Below, one piece after another: positions 46,044 to 55,508 of a stretch of DNA of 64,000 nt. The notes under the pieces are model-generated. The model saw nothing but the letters and a program-made list of their open reading frames with translations. It did no database searches and had not been told where the DNA came from. Origin of the DNA: Deltaproteobacteria bacterium CSP1-8 (GTDB lineage Bacteria > Desulfobacterota > Deferrimicrobia > Deferrimicrobiales > Deferrimicrobiaceae); the NCBI GenBank assembly GCA_001443455.1, contig LDXO01000002.1:89865-153864 (forward strand). The letters run 5' to 3'. The translations under genes were made by a program, and so were the position numbers. Numbering within the stretch: position 1 is the first letter of the stretch; the number at the start of each line of letters is the position of its first letter.

Positions 46044-48017
46044 TTAAAAATGGATGCCGAAGACCCGGGAGGCGAAATTGACGGCCGCGCCGATCAGCAC
46101 GGCGAACGGGAAGATGAACAGGGCCATCCCCGCCGCCACTTTTGCCCCCTGTTCCTTGATGATCACGAGAAAATTCGCGAGGCAGGGGATGAACAGGGTG
46201 ATCGTGACGAGGCTTACGACAACCTGGAGATGTGTCAGAAGTCCTGCGCGCGCCATGTCGAACAGGCCCGCGGCGCCGTAATCCCTTCTCAAAAACCCGA
46301 TCAGGAAAGCCTCGGTGGTTTTGGGGGGCAGGCTCAGCGCCCCGACGACGATCGGCTCCGAGACCTTCTGCATCCACAGGAGCCACCCCATGCGGTCTGC
46401 GGCGAACAAGATGAGGGTCCCGATCACAAAGAGGGGTACGGCCTCCCGGAGGTACCACTCGATGCGAGCCATCGTCTTGATCGCGAGGTTTCCCATCTGC
46501 GGCATCCGGATCGGCGGAATCTCGAGGATAAAATCGGAGGATTCGCCCGGTATGACCTTGGACGCCAGATATCCCACCAGAAGGATTACCCCGACGATGA
46601 TCCCCACCCACGCTATCGTCGCGGCGGGACCGATGTCCGAGAGCATCCCGAGAATGACGCCCAGCTGAGCAGAGCAGGGGATGCCGAGGGCGAGAAGGAG
46701 CGTTACGATCACGCGCTCCTTCCGGGTTTCCAGGATCCGGGTCGTAAGCGTTGCCATGGTGTCGCACCCGAGCCCCAGGATCATGGGGAGCACCGCCTTT
46801 CCGTTGCAGCCGATCTTCTTGAAGATCCGGTCCACCATGACCGCGAGGCGGGGCAGGTACCCGGAGTCTTCCAGGATCCCGAACCCCAGAAAGAAGGTCC
46901 CTACGATCGGCAGCACGATGGCGATCGCGTAGGAGAGCGCCATGGAGATGATCCCGTAGGGGCCCACGAGCATGTCCCGGATCATCCCCCAGGGGATCGT
47001 CCTCTCCACCGTCCAGGCGGCCGCCGGCAGGACCCATTTTCCGAAAACGCCCTCCTCGAGAACATCCACCAGGAAGCCTGCCCCGAAGACCCCGACGAAC
47101 TCGTACGCCAGGAACAGGACAAGGAGCAGGATCGGAATCCCGAACAGGGGATCCATGGAGTACTTCCCGAACACCTGCGCCCAGTCCCTCCCCTTCGCCT
47201 CGGCCGGTTCCTCCCCCAGTTCGGCGAGGAGAGAATCGATCCAGGCGAGACGGGCCTGGTTGACCCGGTAGGAGATGTCATCCCCGATTTCCTCCACGAG
47301 GCGGTTCCGCACGGCGTTCATCTCCCGGACATTCTCCGCGCGGACATTTTCCGCAAGCCACGGCGTCAGGGAGTCGTCCCCGCAAAGAAGCATGATGGCG
47401 AGGGCCCGTTTGCCGACCGGGGTCGCATCCGGCAGGAGACGCTCCATCCGGGAGATGGCGCCCTCGATCACTCCCCCGTATTCCAGACGAAGTGGGGAAG
47501 GAACTGCGTTCGAAAGAAGCGGGATGATCCGTTCGACCCCCTTTTTCCGGACGGCGACCGTGGGCACGGCGGGCACGCAAAATCTGCCTTCCAGACCCTC
47601 CAGCTTCGGCATTACCCCGCGGTAGCGCGCCTCGTCCGCCATGTTCACGGCGAGCACGAGGGGGACGCCCATCTCGGCGAGCTGAATCGTGATCATCAGG
47701 GATCGCCTCATATTCTTGGCGTCGCACACCTGCAGCACCACGGACCCGGGTTCGTTCATCAGAATGTCCCGCGTCACCCGCTCGTCCTCGGACATGGGCA
47801 ACAGCGAATACACCCCGGGCGTATCGATGATCTCCAGGGACTTTCCGCGTTCCCTGGTCTCCCCCCGCGACACCTCTACCGTGGTCCCCGGATAGTTGGA
47901 AACGGTGACGTACCTCCCCGTCAGTTGGCCGAAGACCACGCTCTTTCCCACGTTCGGGTTCCCGACCAGGATGACCTTTCCCGCAACGTTCGCGACAGCG
48001 GCAGGGGGCCCCATCAT
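46044..48017 (-). CDS. feoB: Ferrous iron transporter FeoB
   Basis: 657 residues. The N-terminal G domain has VILVGNPNVGKSVVFGQLTG, SNYPGTTVEVSRGE, IIDTPGVYSLLPMSEDE and the NMADEARYRG guanine-specificity loop. The C-terminal transport part has two Gate domains with helices such as MILGLGCDTMATLTTRILET and ALGIPCSAQLGVILGMLS. It imports Fe(II) across the inner membrane. The ATG at 48017 overlaps the fur stop (ATGATG). No separate feoA is present; the downstream DtxR protein carries a FeoA-like fold. Confidence 0.95.
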   Translation of the reverse strand: MMGPPAAVANVAGKVILVGNPNVGKSVVFGQLTGRYVTVSNYPGTTVEVSRGETRERGKSLEIIDTPGVYSLLPMSEDERVTRDILMNEPGSVVLQVCDAKNMRRSLMITIQLAEMGVPLVLAVNMADEARYRGVMPKLEGLEGRFCVPAVPTVAVRKKGVERIIPLLSNAVPSPLRLEYGGVIEGAISRMERLLPDATPVGKRALAIMLLCGDDSLTPWLAENVRAENVREMNAVRNRLVEEIGDDISYRVNQARLAWIDSLLAELGEEPAEAKGRDWAQVFGKYSMDPLFGIPILLLVLFLAYEFVGVFGAGFLVDVLEEGVFGKWVLPAAAWTVERTIPWGMIRDMLVGPYGIISMALSYAIAIVLPIVGTFFLGFGILEDSGYLPRLAVMVDRIFKKIGCNGKAVLPMILGLGCDTMATLTTRILETRKERVIVTLLLALGIPCSAQLGVILGMLSDIGPAATIAWVGIIVGVILLVGYLASKVIPGESSDFILEIPPIRMPQMGNLAIKTMARIEWYLREAVPLFVIGTLILFAADRMGWLLWMQKVSEPIVVGALSLPPKTTEAFLIGFLRRDYGAAGLFDMARAGLLTHLQVVVSLVTITLFIPCLANFLVIIKEQGAKVAAGMALFIFPFAVLIGAAVNFASRVFGIHF

Positions 48018-48463
48018 TTGCCCCGCTTCCTTCCGTCTTCCGGCGCACACTGCCGGCAATATCCGTATATGTCGAGCCGGTGCATCGTGGGCAGGAATCC
48101 GTGTTCCTTCGCCACCTGCTCCTGAAGCGTTTCGATCCGGGGCTCCTTGAACTCGGAGACCACCCCGCATTCCTGGCACACCAGGTGGTCGTGGTGCGCC
48201 ACGAGGTTGCTCTCGTACCTCTTGATCCCGCCCCCGAAATCGAGCTCTTTCGCGTAGCCGAGCCTTTCCAGAAGTTTCACCGTTCGATAGACCGTGGCGG
48301 ATCCGACGGAACGGCTCCGTTTCCGGACGGCATGGGTAAGCTCTTCCAAGGTCACGTGCGTTCCCGACCGGAAGAAGACCTCGATCACCCGTGACCGGCT
48401 TTTGCTTCGCTTCCCGCCAATTGCCGCGATTTCGGAGTCGATGCGCTGGAGGAGGGTTTCCAA
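48014..48463 (-). CDS. fur: Fur-family iron regulator
   Basis: 149 residues from TTG 48463; a TTG at 48496 would add 11 residues but lies inside the operator and almost on the predicted transcription start. A winged helix (THVTLEELTHAVRKRSR; VGSATVYRTVKLLERLGYAKE) leads to the metal site NLVAHHDHLVCQECGVVSEF. A second Cys pair near the end (YGYCRQCAPEDG) is a structural zinc site. It represses iron genes when Fe(II)-bound. It is the first gene of the iron operon, overlaps feoB and has its own Fur-like operator. Ribosome site for the chosen start is weak (GGAG, 14 bases away). A Zur or PerR specificity is possible but less likely next to feoB. Confidence 0.85.
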   Translation of the reverse strand: METLLQRIDSEIAAIGGKRSKSRSRVIEVFFRSGTHVTLEELTHAVRKRSRSVGSATVYRTVKLLERLGYAKELDFGGGIKRYESNLVAHHDHLVCQECGVVSEFKEPRIETLQEQVAKEHGFLPTMHRLDIYGYCRQCAPEDGRKRGK

Positions 48464-48483
48464 GGAAGGGGATACAACTCCAA

Positions 48484-48502
48484 AATGAATTTGCAATTCA
48501 TT
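48484..48502. promoter_or_regulatory. Fur-box-like palindrome
   Basis: AATGAATT / AATTCATT with a three-base centre, a perfect 8-base inverted repeat that runs into ATTATCATGATAG. This AT-rich 19-base palindrome has the size and character of a Fur box. It covers the predicted start of fur transcription, so iron-bound Fur should repress its own operon. Confidence 0.7.
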
Positions 48503-48505
48503 ATC

Positions 48506-48534
48506 ATGATAGAAATACGTTCCCGATTCGTCAA
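48506..48534 (-). promoter_or_regulatory. Promoter of the fur-feoB operon
   Basis: Minus-strand TTGACG (48529-48534) and TATCAT (48506-48511) are 17 bases apart. The predicted start is near 48499, inside the palindrome. It sits directly after the ribosomal-operon terminator. Confidence 0.72.
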
Positions 48535-48559
48535 GCGGATTCTTTCCGCCGGAAAGCCC

Positions 48560-48587
48560 AAAAAAAAGCGGCCTCGAAAGGCCGCTT
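48560..48587 (-). terminator. Strong terminator of the ribosomal operon
   Basis: Minus-strand AAGCGGCCT (48579-48587) and AGGCCGCTT (48566-48574) form a nine-base stem over a TTCG tetraloop, followed by an eight-T run (48560-48567, sharing two pairs with the stem). It closes the S10-spc-alpha transcript after rplQ. Confidence 0.92.
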
Positions 48588-48629
48588 CCTGCCGGTTCTT
48601 CCCACCCGGATTCTCCGGGATCTGCTCCG

Positions 48630-49202
48630 TTATCCGGGTTCTCCCTTTGTCATCCGCTTTCCCGTCGTTTTTCTCTTTTCCCCTTCCGGCTCCTCCCTCT
48701 TGCCCCGGGAGTCCGCGGATCTCTTGCCGCCCGCCTTTTTCGCAGTGCGGACCGGTTTTGCCGGTGCGGCCGTCTTGGCCGCGGGCTTCTCTTTCGCCGC
48801 AGGGGCCTTCTTTTTCTTCCCCTTTTTCGCTTTCGGCTTTTTCTCTTCCTCGGGAAGATACTCGAGAATCGCCATTTCCGAACCATCCCCGGCCCGGTAT
48901 CCCGTCCTCACGATCCGCGTGTACCCGCCCTCCCGTCCGGAGAACCGCGCCGCGAGAGTGGCGAAGATCTTCTCCGTGTTCCCCTTGTCGCAGAGCAACG
49001 AGAAGGTCCGCCTCCGGGCATGCGTGGTGTCTTGTTTCCCGAGCGTTATCAGGCGGTCCGCCAGCCTGCGGACCTCTTTCGCCTTCGCGACCGTCGTTTC
49101 GATTCTCTCCGACCGCACAAGCGCGTTCATCATATTGCGCAACAAGGCTTTCCGATGGCCTGGGGTCCGCCCCAGTTTCCTGTGGGCAATGGCATGCCGC
49201 AT
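48630..49202 (-). CDS. rplQ: Ribosomal protein L17 with Lys/Ala-rich tail
   Basis: 190 residues. The first ~115 are standard L17 (MRHAIAHRKLGRTPGHRKAL; TSLL-type core) from near the exit tunnel of the 50S subunit. The remaining ~75 are a low-complexity, strongly basic Lys/Ala/Pro extension (KKPKAKKGKKKKAPAAKEKP and on) absent from most L17 proteins, which end near residue 120. It is the last gene of the alpha operon, 27 bases after rpoA. The tail could bind rRNA or vary freely. Confidence 0.93.
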   Translation of the reverse strand: MRHAIAHRKLGRTPGHRKALLRNMMNALVRSERIETTVAKAKEVRRLADRLITLGKQDTTHARRRTFSLLCDKGNTEKIFATLAARFSGREGGYTRIVRTGYRAGDGSEMAILEYLPEEEKKPKAKKGKKKKAPAAKEKPAAKTAAPAKPVRTAKKAGGKRSADSRGKREEPEGEKRKTTGKRMTKGEPG

Positions 49203-49229
49203 GACTCGTCCTCGCCTATCGTGGTTTGG

Positions 49230-50237
49230 TCAGTCTTCTTGCCGGGGGGGGGTGAACCTCTCCGGAGTGAAACCGTCCACTTTCATCCCGAGGGATAGCC
49301 CCATCTCGTGCAGGACGTCCTTGATCTCGTTCAGGCTCTTCTTTCCGAAGTTTTTCGTCTTGAGCATCTCCTGCTCCGTCCTCTGCACCAGTTCGCCGAT
49401 GAACTTGATCTCGGCATTTTTCAGGCAGTTGTACGCCCTCACCGAGAGTTCCAGCTCTTCGACCGGTTTGTACAAGTTCTCGTTGACGGCCCCCTCTTCG
49501 AGGACCGCGATCTCCTCCGGCATCTCCACTTCCTCGTCGAAGTTGATGAAGACGGTCAACTGGTCCTTCAGGATCTTCGCCGCGTAGGCGACGGCGTCCG
49601 CGGGGAGGATCGCCCCGTCGGTCCATACTTCCAGATTCAGGCGGTCGTAATCGGTCTGCTGTCCCACGCGGGCATGCGTGACCGTGAAATTCACCTTCTT
49701 CACGGGAGAGAAGATGGCGTCGATCGGGATCGTTCCGATCGGGGCTCCTTCCTCGAGATTCCGCTCGGCGGGAACGTATCCCTTCCCCATGCGAACGGTC
49801 ATCTCCATCTTCAGGGTGGCGTTCTCGGACAATTCCGCGATGTGGTGGTCCTTGTTCAGGATCTCCACCATCGGGTCGGCCTGGATGTGGGAGGCGTTCA
49901 CGCGCTTCGGCCCTTTGGCCGCCAGGGTGATGACCCGCGGTTCGGGCGAGTGCATCCTCAGCCGGATTTCCTTGAGATTCAGAATGATGTCGGTGACGTC
50001 CTCGACGACCCCGACCATCGTGGAATACTCGTGCTGCACGTTCTCGATCCGGACCGAAACGATCGCGGCTCCCTGCAGCGAGGAGAGAAGAATCCTGCGG
50101 AGAGCGTTTCCGAGCGTGGTGCCAAACCCTCTCTCGAGAGGCTCCGCCGTGAACTTGCCGTAAAAACCCGTGGCCGTGTCCGTCGCCACGTCGATGCGGC
50201 GCGGTCTGATCAACTGTTTCCAATTTCGCTGGAACAT
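49230..50237 (-). CDS. rpoA: RNA polymerase subunit alpha
   Basis: 335 residues. The N-terminal dimer domain has [19 protein letters not shown], and the C-terminal domain that contacts DNA and activators has [20 protein letters not shown] and [14 protein letters not shown]. Length and both domains are standard. It lies between rpsD and rplQ in the usual alpha-operon order. Confidence 0.98.
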   Translation of the reverse strand: MFQRNWKQLIRPRRIDVATDTATGFYGKFTAEPLERGFGTTLGNALRRILLSSLQGAAIVSVRIENVQHEYSTMVGVVEDVTDIILNLKEIRLRMHSPEPRVITLAAKGPKRVNASHIQADPMVEILNKDHHIAELSENATLKMEMTVRMGKGYVPAERNLEEGAPIGTIPIDAIFSPVKKVNFTVTHARVGQQTDYDRLNLEVWTDGAILPADAVAYAAKILKDQLTVFINFDEEVEMPEEIAVLEEGAVNENLYKPVEELELSVRAYNCLKNAEIKFIGELVQRTEQEMLKTKNFGKKSLNEIKDVLHEMGLSLGMKVDGFTPERFTPPRQED

Positions 50238-50265
50238 ACTACCCCCTTCTCCTGACCAAAAGGAT

Positions 50266-50892
50266 CTACTTCGAATAAAGTTCGACGATCAGCTGTTCCT
50301 GGATCGGCTCGGTGATGTCCGCCCGCGAAGGCAACGCCTTGACGCTGCCGCGGAAATTCTCCCGCTCCAGCTCGAGCCAGACCGGAATCCCCTTCCGGGC
50401 CACGGCATCCAGGGCCTCGTTGACGGACAGGATCTTCCTGCTTCGTTCCCGTATTTCGACCACATCGCCGGGACGGACGAGATAGGAGGGAATGTTGACC
50501 CTGCGTCCCGCCACGAGGAAATGACCATGCCGGACCAGCTGCCTGCTCTCCCGGCGCGTCACCGCGAATCCGAGCTTGAACACCACGTTGTCCAGGCGCC
50601 TCTCCAGAAGGATCAGCAGGTTGTCGCCGGTCCTCCCCTTCATCCGGTCCGCTTTCTCGAAATAGTTGTGGAACTGTTTCTCCAGGAGGCCGTAAATTCT
50701 CCTTGCCTTCTGCTTCTCCCGCAGCTGGACCCCGTAGTCGCTGTGCTTCGGCCGACGTTGCCCGTGCTGACCGGGGGGATATCCCCTGCGCTTGATGGCG
50801 CACTTGTCGGTAAAGCAACGGTCCCCCTTCAGGTACAGCTCCATCCCTTCGCGTCTGCAAAGACGGCAAACCGCTTCACGATACCTGGCCAA
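50266..50892 (-). CDS. rpsD: Ribosomal protein S4 (zinc form)
   Basis: 208 residues of the 30S assembly protein S4. The N-terminus has four cysteines (C9, C12 in CRLCRREG and C26, C31 in [11 protein letters not shown]), the zinc-binding variant. The S4 RNA-binding core is [20 protein letters not shown]. It starts at TTG 50892 with GAGGAGG seven bases upstream. In some bacteria S4 represses its own operon. Confidence 0.97.
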   Translation of the reverse strand: MARYREAVCRLCRREGMELYLKGDRCFTDKCAIKRRGYPPGQHGQRRPKHSDYGVQLREKQKARRIYGLLEKQFHNYFEKADRMKGRTGDNLLILLERRLDNVVFKLGFAVTRRESRQLVRHGHFLVAGRRVNIPSYLVRPGDVVEIRERSRKILSVNEALDAVARKGIPVWLELERENFRGSVKALPSRADITEPIQEQLIVELYSK

Positions 50893-50925
50893 CGAAATTC
50901 CTCCTCTGATCCCTGTTTGCTTCGA

Positions 50926-51315
50926 TCAAACCCTTCGCCGTTTCGGCGGGCGGCACCCGTTGTGCGGGATGGGCGTCACGTCCCGGATGTAATTGATCTT
51001 GAGGCCGGCCGCCTGCAACGTCCGCAGGGCCGCCTCCCTTCCCGAGCCGGGGCCCTTGATGTAGACCGTCAGGGAATTGACCCCGTATTCCATCGCCTTC
51101 TTCGCAACTTCCTCGGCGGCCACGGTCGCCGCAAACGGGGTGCTCTTCCGGGATCCCTTGAACCCCTTCGACCCGGAGCTGCACCAGGCGAGCGCGTTGC
51201 CGTCCAGGTCGGTGATCGTGATGATGGTGTTGTTGAACGTCGCCTTGATGTGGGCAACGCCCACGGGGACGTTCTTGCGGAATTTCTTCTTTCCTTTTTT
51301 TCTCGGTGTTGCCAT
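50926..51315 (-). CDS. rpsK: Ribosomal protein S11
   Basis: 129 residues, normal S11 of the 30S platform, with [36 protein letters not shown] and the conserved end [15 protein letters not shown] at 51315. It follows rpsM in the alpha operon. Confidence 0.98.
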   Translation of the reverse strand: MATPRKKGKKKFRKNVPVGVAHIKATFNNTIITITDLDGNALAWCSSGSKGFKGSRKSTPFAATVAAEEVAKKAMEYGVNSLTVYIKGPGSGREAALRTLQAAGLKINYIRDVTPIPHNGCRPPKRRRV

Positions 51316-51363
51316 TGTGCCTCCGGATTCCCGCGTCCCGCGGGGGTTGATATCCCGTCGCCT

Positions 51364-51747
51364 TTATTTTTTTGTCGCTTCCTTTTTCTTCGCCACCGCG
51401 CCCTTCCGCGGTCCCTTCCTTGTCCGTGCGTTGGTATGGGTGCGCTGCCCTCTCGCCGGCAGCCCCTTGCGGTGCCGCAGGCCCCGGTAGGACCCGAGGT
51501 CCATCAGGCGCTTGATGTTCATCGAGACTTCCTTGCGCAGGTCCCCTTCCACGTGGTAATGGGCGTCGATGACGTCCCGGATCCGCGCGATCTGGTCCTC
51601 GGTGAGGGTGTTTCCCCTCGTCTCGGGGGATACCCGCGCCTCCGCCAGAATCCTCCGGGCCGCCGTCGGGCCGATCCCGTAAATATAGGTCAGCCCCGTC
51701 CCGATCTTCTTGGTATTCGGAATATCGACTCCGGCTATCCGTGCCAA
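51364..51747 (-). CDS. rpsM: Ribosomal protein S13
   Basis: 127 residues, with [20 protein letters not shown], the H2TH-type [19 protein letters not shown] and the C-terminal basic tail [15 protein letters not shown] that reaches the tRNA sites. It starts at TTG 51747 behind GGAGGAGG. It opens the alpha operon after rpmJ. Confidence 0.98.
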   Translation of the reverse strand: MARIAGVDIPNTKKIGTGLTYIYGIGPTAARRILAEARVSPETRGNTLTEDQIARIRDVIDAHYHVEGDLRKEVSMNIKRLMDLGSYRGLRHRKGLPARGQRTHTNARTRKGPRKGAVAKKKEATKK

Positions 51748-51784
51748 ACGTGCCTCCTCCCGACCCGCCCGGGCAGGTCCCGTT

Positions 51785-51898
51785 CTACCCCTGGCGTTGC
51801 TTGTGTTTTGGGTTTTCGCAGATGACGCGGACGACGCCTTTCCGGCGAATCACCTTGCATTTCACGCATACCTTCCGGACCGACGGCCTGACTTTCAT
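51785..51898 (-). CDS. rpmJ: Ribosomal protein L36 (zinc form)
   Basis: 37 residues, [20 protein letters not shown] then [16 protein letters not shown]. The zinc ligands C11, C14, C27 and H32 are all present, so it is the C+ form that is retained when zinc is not limiting. It lies between infA and rpsM, the standard position. Confidence 0.96.
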   Translation of the reverse strand: MKVRPSVRKVCVKCKVIRRKGVVRVICENPKHKQRQG

Positions 51899-51910
51899 CG
51901 CGTTTCTCTC

Positions 51911-52129
51911 CTACTTCGTTCGGTAGATGATCCTGCCCCGCGTCAGGTCGTACGGCGTCAGCTGCACCGTGACACGGTCGCCCGGCAGGATCTTGATAAA
52001 ATGCATCCGCATCTTTCCCGATATGTGGGCGAGCACTTTCATCTTGTTGTCGAGCTCCACGCGGAACATCGCGTTCGGGAGCGGCTCGATGACCGTCCCC
52101 TCGACCTCGATCGCTTCTTCCTTCGGCAT
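51911..52129 (-). CDS. infA: Translation initiation factor IF-1
   Basis: 72 residues, a single OB fold that occupies the A site during initiation. [19 protein letters not shown] and [20 protein letters not shown] match the family end to end. It lies between map and rpmJ. Confidence 0.98.
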   Translation of the reverse strand: MPKEEAIEVEGTVIEPLPNAMFRVELDNKMKVLAHISGKMRMHFIKILPGDRVTVQLTPYDLTRGRIIYRTK

Positions 52130-52159
52130 GTTCTCCTTTTCTCCGTTCCCCTCGTCCCT

Positions 52160-52909
52160 TCAGGGAAGACTCAGGATCCGGTTCCCGTCCGCCGTGATCG
52201 CCACCACGTGTTCAAAGTGCGCGGATCGTTTCCGGTCTCGCGTCACCACCGTCCACCCGTCCGGGAGAACCTCCACCGGAAAGAGCCCCTCGTTGACCAT
52301 TGGCTCGATGGCCAGAACCATCCCCGGCATGAGTTTCGGTCCGGTCCCCGGGGTGCCGAAGTTGGGGACCTGCGGCTCCTCGTGCAGCGTCCTGCCGATC
52401 CCGTGCCCCACGAAGTCCCGAACCACGGAGAATCCAGCGCCTTCCGCCTCCTCCTGGATGGCGGCGGATATATCCCCCAGCCGGTTTCCCGGCAGGGAGA
52501 CGCCGATGGCTTTCGTAAGCGCCCGTTCGGTCGTCGCCAGGAGATTTTCGGAGCCGGCGGAAATCTTCCCGACAGCGTAGGTTCGGGCCGCGTCCCCGAA
52601 AAATCCGTCCCGCACCACCCCGAAATCGATGCTCACGATATCCCCCTCGCGGAGCACCCGGGTCCCGGACGGGATTCCGTGGACCACTTCCTCGTTGATG
52701 GAGGTGCAAAGGTTGGCGGGGTATCCGAGGTATCCCTTGAACGCCCCCCGCACCCCGTGCTTCGCTACGAATTCCTCCGCGAATTCCTCGAGCTCCCGCG
52801 TCGCGACTCCCGACCTCACATGGCGCTCCACTTCTTCAAAGAACTGTCCGACCATGGCGCCTGCCAGGCGCATCGCCTCGATTTCCGGAGGCGATTTGAT
52901 GATGATCAT
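52160..52909 (-). CDS. map: Methionine aminopeptidase, type I
   Basis: 249 residues, a metallo-enzyme that removes the initiator methionine. Metal ligands are seen in VSIDFGVVRDGFFGDAARTY, FVGHGIGRTLHEEPQVPN, MVLAIEPMV and the late SAHFEHVVAI. It has no N-terminal zinc extension. It lies between adk and infA. Confidence 0.97.
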   Translation of the reverse strand: MIIIKSPPEIEAMRLAGAMVGQFFEEVERHVRSGVATRELEEFAEEFVAKHGVRGAFKGYLGYPANLCTSINEEVVHGIPSGTRVLREGDIVSIDFGVVRDGFFGDAARTYAVGKISAGSENLLATTERALTKAIGVSLPGNRLGDISAAIQEEAEGAGFSVVRDFVGHGIGRTLHEEPQVPNFGTPGTGPKLMPGMVLAIEPMVNEGLFPVEVLPDGWTVVTRDRKRSAHFEHVVAITADGNRILSLP

Positions 52910-52912
52910 CTT

Positions 52913-53557
52913 CTATTGCAATATCTTGGTAATGTTGGCGAATATGGTGTCAATGTTTCCGGAAGCCTTGACGGACCGGATTTTCCCGGTCCCCCGGTAG
53001 TAATCGATCAGGGGTTCCGTGGACTTCTTGTAATTTACCAGCCGGGCCCGGATCGTCTCCTCCTTGTCATCCTCCCGCTGGAAAAGGGCACCGCCGCACT
53101 TGTCGCACTTTCCTTCCCCTTTCGGAGGGTTGAACCGGACATGGTACATGGCCCCGCACCCGGCGCAAGTCCGCCGCCCGCACAGGCGCTCCATGATTTC
53201 GCCCTCGTCCACCTCGAGAGAGAGGACGCCGGTGATCTCCTTGCCCAGTTCCTTCACGACGCGGTCGAGCGCCTGCGCCTGGGGGATCGTCCGGGGGAAG
53301 CCGTCCAGGATGAATCCCTTCTCGCAATCCTTTGCCCCGAGGCGGTCCTTGACGATTCCGATGACGACCTCGTCCGGTACCAGTCCGCCCCGGTCCATGA
53401 ACCCCTTCGCCTGTCGTCCCATCTCGGTGCCGTTCTTTACGGCCTCGCGAAGCATGTCCCCCGTGGAGACCTGCGGGACGGCATAGGACGCGGAGAGCTT
53501 CTTCGCCTGCGTTCCCTTCCCGGAGCCGGGTGCTCCCAGCAGGATGATTCCCCTCAT
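52913..53557 (-). CDS. adk: Adenylate kinase (zinc LID)
   Basis: 214 residues. The P-loop is IILLGAPGSGKGTQAKKL; the AMP side has ILDGFPRTIPQAQAL. The long LID carries CAGCGAMYH and GKCDKCGGAL, four cysteines that bind structural zinc. It converts ATP + AMP to 2 ADP. It lies three bases after secY and before map. Confidence 0.97.
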   Translation of the reverse strand: MRGIILLGAPGSGKGTQAKKLSASYAVPQVSTGDMLREAVKNGTEMGRQAKGFMDRGGLVPDEVVIGIVKDRLGAKDCEKGFILDGFPRTIPQAQALDRVVKELGKEITGVLSLEVDEGEIMERLCGRRTCAGCGAMYHVRFNPPKGEGKCDKCGGALFQREDDKEETIRARLVNYKKSTEPLIDYYRGTGKIRSVKASGNIDTIFANITKILQ

Positions 53558-53560
53558 TGG

Positions 53561-54874
53561 CTATCCCCTCCTTCCTTTCATTTGACCCTTCTTGAGGAAC
53601 CCCTCGTAATGGCGGGTGATCAGGTGCGACTCGATCTGCTGGATCGTGTCCATGGCGACGCCGACCACGATGAGCAGTCCCGTGCCCCCGAAATAGAACG
53701 GGACGTTGAACCGGGAGATCAGGATGCTGGGCAGAACGCAGATCACCGAAACGTACAGCGCGCCGCCCAGGGTGATGCGCGTCAGGATGCGGTCGATGTA
53801 CTCCGCGGTCTTCTTGCCGGGACGGATCCCGGGGACGAAGCCCCCGTATTTCTTCATGTTGTCCGCGACGTCGACCGGGTTGAAGGTGACGGCGGTGTAG
53901 AAATAGCAGAAGAAGATGATGAACGCCACGTACAACCCCTCGTACGCGAAGTTCCCGGGGGTAAGCGCCTGGGAGACCTTCTGGGTCACCGGGTGCTGGA
54001 TGAAGTTCGCCAGCGTCGCGGGGAAGAGCAGGATCGAGGAGGCGAAGATCGGGGGGATGACCCCGGCCGTGTTCACTTTCAGGGGAAGATGGGTGCTCTG
54101 TCCCCCGTAGACCCGCCGTCCCACGATGCGCCTTGCGTATTGGACGGGGATCCGCCGGTGCGCGCGTTCGAAGTAGATGATGATCGCGACGACGGCCACC
54201 ATGATCGCGAGGAGCAGCAGGCCGACGAAGAGACCCATTTCCCCCGTTCGGATCAGCGTGAACGTCCGGACGAGTCCGCTGGGAAACCGGGCGACGATGC
54301 CCGCGAAGATGATCAGGGAGATCCCGTTCCCGATCCCCCTTTCGGTGATCTGTTCCCCCAGCCACATGAGAAACGCCGTCCCCGACGTCAGCGTGAGGAC
54401 GGTCAGGATCCGGAACGACCATCCCGGCTGGTACACGACGGACCCGGCCTGTCCGATCCCGGCGACGTTCTCGATCCCCACGGCGATCCCGAGGCCCTGG
54501 ATCACCGAAAGGACGATCGTTCCGTACCGCGTGTACTGGGTGATCTTGCGCCGGCCGAGCTCCCCCTCCTTCGAGAGCTTCTCCAGCTGCGGGATGACCA
54601 CGGTCAGGAGCTGGAGGATGATCGATGCGCTGATGTACGGCATGATTCCGAGCGTGAATATCGAGAACCGGCTGACCGCTCCCCCCGAGAACATGTCGAT
54701 CAGTCCGAAGAGGGTTCCGGACTGGGACGCGAACAGGGCGGTGATCGCCTGGGTGTCGATGCCCGGAGTCGGGATGTACACCCCGATGCGATAGACCGTA
54801 AGCAGCATGGCGGTCACGAAGAGGCGCCTCTTGAGCTCCGGCACCTTGGTGATGTTCTGGAAAGCGTTCAGCAA
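53561..54874 (-). CDS. secY: Preprotein translocase subunit SecY
   Basis: 437 residues with ten membrane helices, the channel of the Sec machine in the inner membrane. SecY signature segments are [40 protein letters not shown] and [20 protein letters not shown]. It begins at TTG 54874 with GGAGGT about ten bases upstream and overlaps rplO by seven bases, so secY follows L15 as usual. Confidence 0.97.
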   Translation of the reverse strand: MLNAFQNITKVPELKRRLFVTAMLLTVYRIGVYIPTPGIDTQAITALFASQSGTLFGLIDMFSGGAVSRFSIFTLGIMPYISASIILQLLTVVIPQLEKLSKEGELGRRKITQYTRYGTIVLSVIQGLGIAVGIENVAGIGQAGSVVYQPGWSFRILTVLTLTSGTAFLMWLGEQITERGIGNGISLIIFAGIVARFPSGLVRTFTLIRTGEMGLFVGLLLLAIMVAVVAIIIYFERAHRRIPVQYARRIVGRRVYGGQSTHLPLKVNTAGVIPPIFASSILLFPATLANFIQHPVTQKVSQALTPGNFAYEGLYVAFIIFFCYFYTAVTFNPVDVADNMKKYGGFVPGIRPGKKTAEYIDRILTRITLGGALYVSVICVLPSILISRFNVPFYFGGTGLLIVVGVAMDTIQQIESHLITRHYEGFLKKGQMKGRRG

Positions 54875-55317
54875 GAGGACGACACCTCCATGGTCCCGCC
54901 GGCGGCGGCGACTTTCCGGGCGGCTTCCTTGCTCGCCTTGTCGACCTTGACCGTCACGGCGCGTGTCACTTCCCCGGTTCCGAGGAGCTTGACCCCATCC
55001 TTGACGTTCTTTACGACCCCGGCCGCGCGCAAGGCGTCGACGTCGACGACCGACCCTGCGTCGAACCGGTTGAGGTCCTTCACGTTCACGATGGAGTACT
55101 CCTTCCGGAACACGTTGCGAAACCCCCGCTTCGGGATCCTGCGCTGCAGGGGCATCTGCCCGCCTTCGTACCCGGGGGGCGATCCCCCGCCGCTCCGCGC
55201 GCGCAGCCCCTTCTCGCCGCGCCCCGCCGTTCTTCCCGAACCCGAGCCCTCTCCCCGCCCGACACGTTTGCTGCCGCGTTTCGATCCCTTGGCCGGTCTC
55301 AGTTCGGATAGCTTCAT
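54868..55317 (-). CDS. rplO: Ribosomal protein L15
   Basis: 149 residues. The Gly/Arg-rich start ([20 protein letters not shown]) and [20 protein letters not shown] are typical, as is [12 protein letters not shown]. It starts at ATG 55317, overlapping rpmD as ATGA; the frame extends upstream but only with antisense-like residues. Confidence 0.96.
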   Translation of the reverse strand: MKLSELRPAKGSKRGSKRVGRGEGSGSGRTAGRGEKGLRARSGGGSPPGYEGGQMPLQRRIPKRGFRNVFRKEYSIVNVKDLNRFDAGSVVDVDALRAAGVVKNVKDGVKLLGTGEVTRAVTVKVDKASKEAARKVAAAGGTMEVSSSC

Positions 55318-55508
55318 CGGGATTCTCCCAGTTCCTCGACGCGGAGGAGAAACTTCACCTTTTCCACCATCCCCCGGATTTCGGGGGTGTCCTTTCTCGT
55401 CACGGAGCGGTTCACCCGCGTGAGGCCCAGTCCTTTCACGACGCGCCGCGCAGACTCCGGGCGCCCGCTCAAGCCCCGGACGAGGGTGATGCGCAAATCG
55501 CCCCTCAT
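55314..55508 (-). CDS. rpmD: Ribosomal protein L30
   Basis: 64 residues, [20 protein letters not shown] followed by [10 protein letters not shown], typical of small bacterial L30. Both ends are coupled by ATGA to rpsE and rplO. Confidence 0.95.
   Translation of the reverse strand: MRGDLRITLVRGLSGRPESARRVVKGLGLTRVNRSVTRKDTPEIRGMVEKVKFLLRVEELGESR

Noticed and set aside
46050-48125. A 691-codon plus-strand frame opposite feoB
   Set aside because: Antisense to a clear FeoB and without any homology.
51710-55423. A 1237-codon plus-strand open frame across infA, map, adk, secY and rplO
   Set aside because: It runs antisense to five well-known genes and is rich in Arg, Asp, His and Pro as expected for antisense GC-rich codons.
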